A stretch of DNA of 64,000 bases, from NCBI GenBank assembly GCA_040882285.1, contig JBBEBQ010000005.1, forward strand, positions 463,633-527,632, written 5' to 3'. The position numbers were made by a program, and so were the translations under genes. A model generated the notes under the pieces. The model was not told the origin of the DNA and did not search any database. It was given only the letters and a program-made list of their open reading frames with translations. This stretch comes from Gemmatimonadaceae bacterium. Lineage in GTDB: Bacteria > Gemmatimonadota > Gemmatimonadetes > Gemmatimonadales > Gemmatimonadaceae. Positions 36,599 through 43,128 of the stretch are shown here, piece after piece (within the stretch, counting starts at the first letter, position 1; each line of letters opens with the position of its first letter).

Positions 36599-37350
36599 CA
36601 GAGCACCTTCGCTTCTGTTTGGAGAAGCCGAACCAGCTCCGGCACGGCCGCGGCGCCCTCGCCGACGATCTTTCCGGGCGGCCGGTCGGGGGGCATCTCC
36701 AATGATTTGATGGTCACCATCGGCTCGCCGAGTTGTGCCGGCTTGCTCTCCATTGGCTTTTTTTTCGCGGCCATGATCCCCTTCAACGACGGATACCGAG
36801 CCGTGTTCAACCCTTCGTCCACGGTGAGCACCGCGGGCAGCGTAAACTCGACGAACTCCTGCGCGCCTTCGAGCTCGCGCTTGGCAGTGCCGCCACCGTC
36901 GGCCATCTCCAGACCGGAGACCGCGGTCACGCAGGCGTAGTCGAGCAGCTCCGCCACGATCGCCCCGACGATCCCGTTGGAAGAATCCGGAGACATCTTC
37001 CCGAACAGGATGAGATCGTAGCCCCCGTCCTTCAGCTCGGCGGCAATGGCGCGCGCGATGGAGAAGCCGTCGAACGGAACGCGGTCCGCGGCGAGGTGGA
37101 TGCCACGGTCGGCGCCCATGCTCAGCGCCTTGCGGATCGTCTCCTGCACCGCGGGGGGACCGAGCGAGAGCACTACGACTTCGCCCTGACCCGCCTTCTC
37201 CTTGAGCTGGAGACCGGCCTCGACGGCCCACGCGTCGGGCTCGTTGATGTCGAATTTGAGCCCCGCCTCGTCCAGCGACGTGCCGTCGGCCGAGATCCTG
37301 AAGCGGGCGTCCATGTCGGGGACGCGCTTGACGCACACGGCGATCTTCAC
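36598..37350 (-). CDS. etfB: Electron-transfer flavoprotein beta subunit
   Basis: AMP-binding subunit of ETF. 250 residues, GTG start. MKIAVCVKRVPDMDARFRI at the N-terminus, NEPDAWAVEAGLQLKEKAG, the AMP/FAD region LFGKMSPDSSNGIVGAIVAE and the signature VDEGLNTARYPSLKGIMAAKKKP. First gene of etfB-etfA-ETF:QO. A second copy of its first 58 codons, with its upstream region, lies at 42.6-43.0 kb as part of a relic. Confidence 0.96.
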   Translation of the reverse strand: MKIAVCVKRVPDMDARFRISADGTSLDEAGLKFDINEPDAWAVEAGLQLKEKAGQGEVVVLSLGPPAVQETIRKALSMGADRGIHLAADRVPFDGFSIARAIAAELKDGGYDLILFGKMSPDSSNGIVGAIVAELLDYACVTAVSGLEMADGGGTAKRELEGAQEFVEFTLPAVLTVDEGLNTARYPSLKGIMAAKKKPMESKPAQLGEPMVTIKSLEMPPDRPPGKIVGEGAAAVPELVRLLQTEAKVL

Positions 37351-37408
37351 CGCGATAACTCCGTTCTGAGGGGATCGATTTTAGCGCGAAAGATAGCCAC
37401 TCGAATGG

Positions 37409-37432
37409 AAAAAGGTCCGGTCGCCCGGACCT
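37409..37432 (-). terminator. Intrinsic terminator-like hairpin inside the etfB 5' leader
   Basis: Read on the minus strand, AGGTCCGG and CCGGACCT pair around a GCGA loop and are followed by a run of T. It lies about 60 bp upstream of the etfB start but downstream of the predicted etfB promoter, so it could terminate etfB transcripts early (attenuation). The diverged copy at 42892-42915 keeps the hairpin with a GAAA-type loop. Confidence 0.5.
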
Positions 37433-37469
37433 CCTGCCGTCTACCTTCGCTCGCTCCGCTCCCGAATCG

Positions 37470-37499
37470 GGTATACGGAATCCTACGATAGACCGTCAA
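37470..37499 (-). promoter_or_regulatory. Predicted promoter of the etf operon
   Basis: On the minus strand TTGACG (37499-37494) and TATACC (37475-37470) are separated by 18 bp. Transcription would start near 37463, giving a leader of about 110 nt that contains the hairpin at 37432-37409. The match is by eye only. Confidence 0.45.
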
Positions 37500-37608
37500 C
37501 GAGACGTCACTTGCGCGCCCGGCTCCCGGAGCGCCGCCGACCAGTCGAAGCGGAAGCCGAGAGGATCGCGCCGAAGGCACCCGCACTCGACAAAAACCAC
37601 CGCGGTCG

Positions 37609-37637
37609 TTGACGCCGCGAGACCAGCCGGTTAGTCT
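37609..37637 (+). promoter_or_regulatory. Predicted promoter of the Cys-leader operon
   Basis: TTGACG (37609-37614) and TAGTCT (37632-37637) are separated by 17 bp. Transcription should start about seven bases after the -10, at 37644-37645, which is the ATG of the cysteine-rich leader ORF. The leader would therefore be translated from a leaderless mRNA; no ribosome-binding site lies before it. The -35 is strong and the -10 is weak. Confidence 0.5.
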
Positions 37638-37644
37638 GCGGCGT

Positions 37645-37737
37645 ATGAACCACGTCGCTCACACCGCCAGAATGTGTTGCTGCATCTGTTGCCACGCCGC
37701 CCATTGGGCCGGCGGGGGAAAGAGCGCACGCACGTAG
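37645..37737 (+). CDS. Cysteine-rich leader peptide of a putative attenuator
   Basis: A 30-codon ORF, ATG to TAG. Residues 10-16 are Met-Cys-Cys-Cys-Ile-Cys-Cys (codons TGT/TGC at 37675-37692); it continues HAAHWAGGGKSART. Five Cys in six codons, in a short ORF at a predicted transcription start and ahead of a terminator and a sulfur-scavenging operon, is the signature of ribosome-stalling attenuation by charged tRNA-Cys. Polycysteine leaderless ORFs of this sort are known ahead of cysteine operons in mycobacteria. A ribosome stalled on the Cys codons would leave the G-rich stretch at 37706-37718 free to pair; one reaching the stop would cover it. It has no other function that I can see. Confidence 0.72.
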   Translation: MNHVAHTARMCCCICCHAAHWAGGGKSART

Positions 37738-37754
37738 AATTTTCGTGTAAAGTC

Positions 37755-37769
37755 ACCGGCTTCGCCGGT
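37755..37769 (+). promoter_or_regulatory. Hairpin between leader peptide and terminator
   Basis: ACCGGC-TTC-GCCGGT forms a strong short stem 17 bases after the leader stop codon and two bases before the terminator stem. Its arms can also pair with the GCCGGC at 37708-37713 inside the leader ORF, so it may act as the pause or switching hairpin of the attenuator. The pairing choice is inference. Confidence 0.45.
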
Positions 37770-37771
37770 CC

Positions 37772-37808
37772 AGCGCCCCGACCCTTCCGGATCGAGGCGC
37801 TTTTCTTT
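37772..37808 (+). terminator. Rho-independent terminator of the Cys-leader attenuator
   Basis: AGCGCC (37772-37777) pairs with GGCGCT (37796-37801), extended inward by CGA/TCG and CC/GG pairs, and is followed by TTTCTTTT. It stands between the leader ORF and the ATP-grasp gene with no gene ending before it except the leader, so it can only control read-through into the operon. CGGGG at 37713-37717 in the leader can pair with CCCCG at 37776-37780 and would disrupt this stem. Confidence 0.72.
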
Positions 37809-37835
37809 TGCCCGTCAACGTTTACCAATCCGCCC

Positions 37836-38831
37836 ATGAAGCCCATCGCAATCTTTTACGAGCACCCGGACTGGTTCCGGCCCCTCTTCGCCGAGCTCGA
37901 GCGACGAGGAATCGAATACGTCCCGGTGGATGCTGCGTCACACTGCTACGACCCGTCGGAGAGTAAAAGCTCATATTCGCTCGTCTTCAACCGTGCGAGC
38001 CCTTCCGCTTACCTCCGTGGTCACGCGCAGACAACATTCTACACGCTCCACTGGCTCAAACACTTAGAGCTTCTGGGCGTGCCGGTGGTAAACGGATCGG
38101 CCGTCTATGCGCTGGAGCTGTCGAAAGCGACTCAGCTCGACGTGCTCCGTGAGCTCGGTTTGCCCTATCCGCGGGCGTTCGCAATCAACGACTTGCGCCA
38201 GGCTGCCAGCGCGGCGCGAGCGCTTCGGTTCCCCGTAGTGGTAAAGGCGAACATCGGAGGAAGCGGAGCAGGGATCGTGCGGTTCGATACCGCGAGCGAT
38301 CTCGTGGCGGCGGCCGAACGCGGCGAGTTCGATCTGGGACTGGATCACACCGCACTCGTGCAGGAACTGGCGCCTCTGCGCGACGGTCGCATCACGCGTG
38401 TGGAAGTACTGGACGGGAAGTTTCTGTACGCCATCAACGTGTACCCCGCTGGCGATTCGTTCAACCTCTGTCCCGCCGATGTGTGCCAGACCGTCGGTGG
38501 CGAGGAGCTATCGCGATCCGCGTGCGCGGTCGACGCCGAGACGAACGGCATGCGCGTGGAGGAGAGCAGGCCTGCACCTGCGATAATCGCAGAGGTGGAA
38601 CGCATAGCTGACCGTGTCGGGCTTGACGTGGGGGGAATCGAGTACCTCGTCGACGACCGGGACGGCAGGCACTATTTCTACGACATCAACGCTCTGTCGA
38701 ACTTCGTGAGCGATCCGGTGCGCGTGATTGGGTTCGACCCTTTCGCCCGGCTGGTTGACTATCTGGAGACGCGGCTTCCCGGGGCAGCGCTTCGAGGCTC
38801 CGGAAACGCCGCTGCCTTGGCTGCCGTATAA
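37836..38831 (+). CDS. RimK-like ATP-grasp ligase
   Basis: 331 residues. ATP-grasp motifs: PVVVKANIGGSGAGIVRFDT (nucleotide loop and lysine), ALVQELAPLRDGRITRVEVL, and the metal-binding GGIEYLVDDRDGRHYFYDIN then ALSNF. The N-terminal 90 residues (PIAIFYEHPDWFRPLFAELE) form the preATP-grasp domain. It resembles RimK-type carboxylate-amine ligases, but the substrates are unknown. ATG at 37836; the longer open frame upstream runs through the leader and terminator and is not coding. It is followed two bases later by the flavin monooxygenase gene, so both answer to the same attenuator. Confidence 0.82.
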   Translation: MKPIAIFYEHPDWFRPLFAELERRGIEYVPVDAASHCYDPSESKSSYSLVFNRASPSAYLRGHAQTTFYTLHWLKHLELLGVPVVNGSAVYALELSKATQLDVLRELGLPYPRAFAINDLRQAASAARALRFPVVVKANIGGSGAGIVRFDTASDLVAAAERGEFDLGLDHTALVQELAPLRDGRITRVEVLDGKFLYAINVYPAGDSFNLCPADVCQTVGGEELSRSACAVDAETNGMRVEESRPAPAIIAEVERIADRVGLDVGGIEYLVDDRDGRHYFYDINALSNFVSDPVRVIGFDPFARLVDYLETRLPGAALRGSGNAAALAAV

Positions 38832-38833
38832 CC

Positions 38834-39901
38834 ATGCGCTACGGCTACTGGTTGCCCGTCTTCGGCGGCTGGCTCAGAAACGTCCACGACGAAGGTATGG
38901 AGGCGTCCTGGGAATATTCGTCCCGCCTGGCCCGCCGGAGCGAGGAGCTTGGATATGCTCTGACACTGGTCGCCGAGCTATACCTCAACGACATCAAAGG
39001 CATCGACGCGCCGTGTCTCGACGCGTGGTCGACTGCGGCGGCCCTGGCGGCGGTCACGGAGCGACTCGAGCTCATGGTGGCCGTGCGCCCGACGTTCCAC
39101 CAGCCGGCGATCCTCGCCAAGCAAGCGGCGAACATCGACCGCATCTCGAATGGCCGCCTGTCTCTCAATGTGGTGTCGAGCTGGTGGCGGGACGAGGCCC
39201 GGCGATACGGCGTGCATTTCGACGAGCACGACGACCGGTACGCCCGCACCGAGGAGTGGCTGAGCGTGCTCGGTGGGGCGTGGCGCACGCCACTGTTCAG
39301 CTATGACGGCCGATACTACCGGACGGAGGAGACGGTCCTCGAGCCCAAGCCAGTGTCGTCCGCAACGCGCGTGCGTCCCACGATCTACGCCGGAGGCGAA
39401 AGCGAAACCGCGAAGTCGCTCATTACACGGCGCTGCGACGCCTACGTGATGCACGGCGACCCACCCGACCGCATCGCCCCGAAAATTGCCGACATGCGTC
39501 GCCGGCGCGAGGAAGCGTCGGCTGCGGCCTCGGAGAAGGAGACCGGCCCCCCGCTCGCACCGCTATCGTTCGGGATGGCTGCTTACTCGATCGTGCGCGA
39601 TACTGAATCTGAAGCGCGCGACGAACTGAAGCGGGTCACGAGCGTTATGCCCGGCTCTCCCGGGTACGGCAACTACCTGGAATTCATCCGGAACTCCAAG
39701 CTGGACCAGCAGCTGTCGCTAGAGGACTACTCGGTGTCGAACCGCGGACTTCGCGCCGGGCTGGTGGGCACGCCGGAACAGGTCGCCGAGCGGATCCGCG
39801 CGTTCGAGGAGGTCGGCGTCGACCTTTTACTGCTTCAGTGCAGTCCTCAACTCGAAGAAATGGAGCGATTCGCCGCGCAAGTGATGCCGCTGGTCACGTA
39901 A
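38834..39901 (+). CDS. Luciferase-like FMN-dependent monooxygenase, SfnG/SsuD type
   Basis: 355 residues, a TIM-barrel bacterial-luciferase-family protein. MRYGYWLPVFGGWLRNV at the N-terminus, RPTFHQPAILAKQAANIDRI then SNGRLSLNVVSSWWRDEARR, and DERY-like EHDDRYARTEEWL are the pattern of alkanesulfonate and dimethylsulfone monooxygenases. These use reduced FMN to release sulfite or sulfinate from organosulfur compounds as a sulfur source. Exact substrate is not decided. Control by a Cys-codon leader supports a sulfur-supply role. No flavin reductase gene is adjacent. Confidence 0.82.
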   Translation: MRYGYWLPVFGGWLRNVHDEGMEASWEYSSRLARRSEELGYALTLVAELYLNDIKGIDAPCLDAWSTAAALAAVTERLELMVAVRPTFHQPAILAKQAANIDRISNGRLSLNVVSSWWRDEARRYGVHFDEHDDRYARTEEWLSVLGGAWRTPLFSYDGRYYRTEETVLEPKPVSSATRVRPTIYAGGESETAKSLITRRCDAYVMHGDPPDRIAPKIADMRRRREEASAAASEKETGPPLAPLSFGMAAYSIVRDTESEARDELKRVTSVMPGSPGYGNYLEFIRNSKLDQQLSLEDYSVSNRGLRAGLVGTPEQVAERIRAFEEVGVDLLLLQCSPQLEEMERFAAQVMPLVT

Positions 39902-40043
39902 CATCCCCGGGAATCCGACAGGCCGCGCCAAGGTCGGAATCCCGACCGCCGTTCCACATGCCCTTCCGAGAGTTTGCCCGGCCGCGCATTGTTTTACCCA
40001 ACGGCGCGTATGTACTCCACGACGTTGTCCGCCGCCTTGACCG

Positions 40044-41372
40044 ATGGGAATGAAAAGGAGCATGACAATTAGGAAGTCACCACGGGCCCGATTTTCACTG
40101 ACCACTGGATGGAGCGCGGGGTTCGTGACGCATAGGACGCGCGTTGCTCTCCTCGCCATCGTCTGCATCGCTGCGACCACGGCGATTCCAGATCTGCAAG
40201 CGCAGCAGAGGCCGAGCGACGCCGCCTACTATCCGGGCGCGGACGGGCGTTGGGAGCACCGAAGCCCGAGCCAGGCCGGCATGGACTCAGCGCGCGTCGC
40301 GGCCGCGGTCGCGTTCGCGGTATCCAGCGAATCCAGGGCGCCCCGCGACCTGCTGCTCGCGCACGTGCAGTCGTTCGGGCGCGAGCCGTTCGGCGACGCC
40401 GTGGGTCCGTTCAAGGAGCGGAGCGACCCGACCGGGCTGATCATCCGCCGCGGGTACGTCGTGGCGGAGTGGGGCGACCCGGCCCGGGTGGACATGACGT
40501 TCAGCGTCACGAAGAGCTTCCTGTCGTCGGTAGTGGGAGTCGCGTTCGACCGCGGACTGATCCCGGACCTCGGCCGGCCCGTCCATCTGGACATGGCGCC
40601 CGTCGTGGCGCTGTCGCACGCTCCGCGATCGTCGGCCGACGTCACGGGCGGCGATCCCGGAATCATCCACCCCTTCGACACGCCGCACAATCGCCGAATC
40701 ACCTGGAACGATCTCCTCCGGCAGACGAGCGACTGGGAGGGGACGCTGTGGGGCAAGCCGGACTGGGCGGACCGGCCGGACGCCGATCGGTCGGCCTGGC
40801 TCACGCGGGAGCGCAGGGCGCCGGGCAGCTCGTACGAATACAACGACGTTCGGGTGAACGCGCTCGCGCTCGCGGCGCTCAACGTCTGGCGGCGGCCGCT
40901 GCCGCAGGTGCTCGCGGAATACGTGATGGATCCGATCGGCGCATCGCGCACCTGGCGCTGGTACGGCTACGACAATTCCTGGATCGTGCTCGACGGCGTG
41001 CCCGTGCAATCCGTCTCGGGCGGCGGGCACTGGGGCGGCGGGATGTTCATCAGCGCGTACGACCAGGCGCGGTTTGGGCTGCTGACGCTGCGCCGCGGAG
41101 TGTGGGCGGGACGGCAGATCCTGTCCGAGCGCTGGGTGCGGATGGCGCTCACGCCCACGCCCGCGCAGACCGACTACGGCTTCATGAACTGGTTCCTCAA
41201 CACCGATCGCAAGCGGCTGCCGAGCGCGCCGGGGTCGGCGTTCATGCACCTGGGGAACGGCACCAACCTGATCTACGTGGATCCGGAGAACGATCTGGTG
41301 GTCGTTGCGCGCTGGATAGACAACGGCGCACTCGATGCGTTCGTCGGGCGCGTCCTCGCCGCGATCAATTGA
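40044..41372 (+). CDS. Secreted serine hydrolase of the beta-lactamase / class C family
   Basis: Up to 442 residues. A signal-like segment (VALLAIVCIAATTAIPDLQA) lies at about 32-51; a GTG at about codon 27 would place it at the true N-terminus. SxxK is FSVTKSFLSS, the YxN motif is YEYNDVRVN, and HLGNGTN near the C-terminus takes the place of KTG. These fit the class C beta-lactamase/esterase fold. The substrate may be a peptide, ester or beta-lactam; nothing decides. The 142 bp upstream contain only a weak cytochrome-c-like tail on the other strand. Confidence 0.82.
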   Translation: MGMKRSMTIRKSPRARFSLTTGWSAGFVTHRTRVALLAIVCIAATTAIPDLQAQQRPSDAAYYPGADGRWEHRSPSQAGMDSARVAAAVAFAVSSESRAPRDLLLAHVQSFGREPFGDAVGPFKERSDPTGLIIRRGYVVAEWGDPARVDMTFSVTKSFLSSVVGVAFDRGLIPDLGRPVHLDMAPVVALSHAPRSSADVTGGDPGIIHPFDTPHNRRITWNDLLRQTSDWEGTLWGKPDWADRPDADRSAWLTRERRAPGSSYEYNDVRVNALALAALNVWRRPLPQVLAEYVMDPIGASRTWRWYGYDNSWIVLDGVPVQSVSGGGHWGGGMFISAYDQARFGLLTLRRGVWAGRQILSERWVRMALTPTPAQTDYGFMNWFLNTDRKRLPSAPGSAFMHLGNGTNLIYVDPENDLVVVARWIDNGALDAFVGRVLAAIN

Positions 41373-41432
41373 GATCGTCGGCTACATCATCCGGGGTGTA
41401 GCGAGTCCAGACGAATTCCCGCACAGCCGGAG

Positions 41433-42518
41433 CTACTTCTCCTCCGGTGTGCGCCGCCGTCCCTCCTCCAGCAACGCCTGGAAAGCTCCCGAATCCCGCG
41501 CCATGACGGCGGCGACTATGCGATCCAGAGCGGTACGAAGTCGTTCGAGCGCGACCGCCGAATGGGGATTCATGGCCTGGATCTCGTAGTACACGTCGGG
41601 ACTCTCGCGCACGACCGCCGCGGCCAGCGACTCGAGCCCCTGAAAGGTGGTGCTGCGAACCGGGTGCTCCGTCTCAGGGAGCGCCAGCGCGAAAGCGATG
41701 GCGGCGGCGTGCGACAGACTGAGCAGATCGGCCATGATGCGGTCGTGATCCGCCAACCCCATGTGCACGATCCGGGCGGTGGTCGGCAGGAAGATCTGCT
41801 CCACGACGGTGGTTGCTTCGGAATCGCCCGTATCGCAGATCACGACGTCGGCGTCCCGCAGCAGAACGGTTGACGGGCCGAACATGGGGTGGATCGAAGC
41901 CACGCGGCCGCCGGCGCGCTGCAGCGCGCGGATCGGCTCCAGCAGCGGGGCCTTGATACTGGCGATGTCCACTACGACTCCAGCCGGCGGATCTCGCGAC
42001 CACTCGGCGTAGAGTTGCGCCGTCGCGCCGGGCGGAGTCGAGCAGACTATGAGATCCGCCGAAGGGAGCACGCCGCCGGCCCACTCATTTTCGTCCGCCG
42101 GCGCGGCCGGATCGAGCGCGCCGCTGGTGTAGCCCTGCGCCGAGAGGAAGCGGGCGAACCACCGGCCCATGCGGCCGGCGCCGCCGACGATGACCGCGTT
42201 TCTGCCGGCGCCCACGGCGGCCACGCGAATATTGTCCGCATCCTGCACCGTGACCGATGCACGGATCAACGCGGCAAAGACGTCTTCCGCGACCGTCGGA
42301 TCGAGCCCGCGCTCCTGGGCGGCGGCGCGAGCCCGCTCGAGCACCACCTTCTCTTGAGCGTACTCGATCGTCGACAGCTTTTGCCGCCGCTTGAGCTGCC
42401 CGACCTCCCGCGCCACTTCGACGCGCTCGGCCGCCAGCGCGACAAGCGCCAGATCCAGCTCGCGGATCCGATCGCGGAGGCTGTCCAGACTCCGTTCCTC
42501 CTCTGCTTCGCGCGACAT
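41433..42518 (-). CDS. tyrA: Bifunctional chorismate mutase / prephenate dehydrogenase
   Basis: 361 residues. Residues 1-90 are an AroQ-type chorismate mutase (LDSLRDRIRELDLALVALAA then ERVEVAREVGQLKRRQ); the rest is an NAD-dependent prephenate dehydrogenase with AVIVGGAGRMGRWFARFLSA, ADLIVCSTPPG, VVDIASIKAPL and GGRVASIHPMFGPST. This fusion matches the E. coli TyrA layout. It makes 4-hydroxyphenylpyruvate for tyrosine. It is convergent with the serine hydrolase gene, with 60 bp between stops, and stands alone among unrelated genes. Confidence 0.94.
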   Translation of the reverse strand: MSREAEEERSLDSLRDRIRELDLALVALAAERVEVAREVGQLKRRQKLSTIEYAQEKVVLERARAAAQERGLDPTVAEDVFAALIRASVTVQDADNIRVAAVGAGRNAVIVGGAGRMGRWFARFLSAQGYTSGALDPAAPADENEWAGGVLPSADLIVCSTPPGATAQLYAEWSRDPPAGVVVDIASIKAPLLEPIRALQRAGGRVASIHPMFGPSTVLLRDADVVICDTGDSEATTVVEQIFLPTTARIVHMGLADHDRIMADLLSLSHAAAIAFALALPETEHPVRSTTFQGLESLAAAVVRESPDVYYEIQAMNPHSAVALERLRTALDRIVAAVMARDSGAFQALLEEGRRRTPEEK

Positions 42519-42533
42519 TGATTCGGAACGCGC

Positions 42534-42832
42534 CTACTCGAAGGCGTTGATCCCCGTCACCGCCGGGCCTCGCGCGCGATGTCGGTCGCCATGCTGACGT
42601 TGTTGCGCTTGGCGAGCGAGATCTGCTGGGGCGTAAACGTGCCGGCGTCCTTGAGGCGGCCTTCGCCCTGCCCCGCCTTCTCCTTGAGCTGGAGAGCGGC
42701 CTCGACGGCCCACGCGTCGGGCTCGTTGATGTCGAATTTGAGCCCGGCCTCGTCCAGCGACGTGCCGTCGGCCGAGATCCTGAAGCGGGCGTCCATGTCG
42801 GGGACGCGCTTGACGCACACGGCGATCTTCAC
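42534..42832 (-). pseudogene. Chimeric relic: etfB 5' end joined to an acyl-CoA dehydrogenase 3' end
   Basis: From 42832 the minus strand reads as EtfB residues 1-58 (KIAVCVKRVPDMDARF onward, nearly identical to the etfB gene here). It then switches within one codon to GRLKDAGTFTPQQISLAKRN, which matches the acyl-CoA dehydrogenase at 46.9 kb (VSLAKRN there). After EARR about 40 codons are missing and the frame shifts; the last codons read AVTGINAFE before TAG, against AITGISAFE in the intact gene. It cannot make a working protein. Confidence 0.85.
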
Positions 42833-43000
42833 CGCGAATTGCTCCGTTCTGAGGGGATGGATTTCAGCGCGAAATCTAGCCACCCGAACGCAAAGAGGTC
42901 CGGTTTCCCGGACCCCTCGCCTGCATACCTCCGCTCCGCTTCCCCGAATCGGGTACGCGGGACGATCTTACGACCGCGCGTCAGCGAGCCGTCACTACAC
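42833..43000 (-). repeat. Duplicated, diverged etfB upstream region
   Basis: This stretch aligns with 37351-37505 upstream of the intact etfB: the GAGGGGAT and CAGCGCGAAA blocks, the GGTCCGG...CCGGACC hairpin (42892-42915) and the CCCGAATCGGGTA block occur in the same order, with many substitutions. The former promoter and leader were therefore copied along with the etfB 5' end. The remaining 130 bp up to the CHAT gene start hold no feature that I can name. Confidence 0.75.
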
Positions 43001-43128
43001 GTACAGCCGCACGACGAAAGCCGTAGCTTTCGTTGGCATCGTTGGCTTGCCACTCCGTTTTTCGGACTCCGGTCGCGCGATCTCTCGCCGTACGGATCTC
43101 TGCGCTGAGTAGCTGGAGGCCCACCGCC

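Noticed and set aside
37498..37602. A 34-codon minus-strand ORF (GTG start, ending PGAQVTSR) just upstream of the etfB promoter
   Set aside because: No ribosome-binding site, no recognisable pattern, and its stop lies in the predicted -35 box; could be chance in high-GC DNA.
39980..40040. Minus-strand frame ending AADNVVEYIRAVG before a stop, like a cytochrome c C-terminus
   Set aside because: Only about 15 residues fit and no heme motif (CxxCH) is found upstream; too short to claim even a relic.
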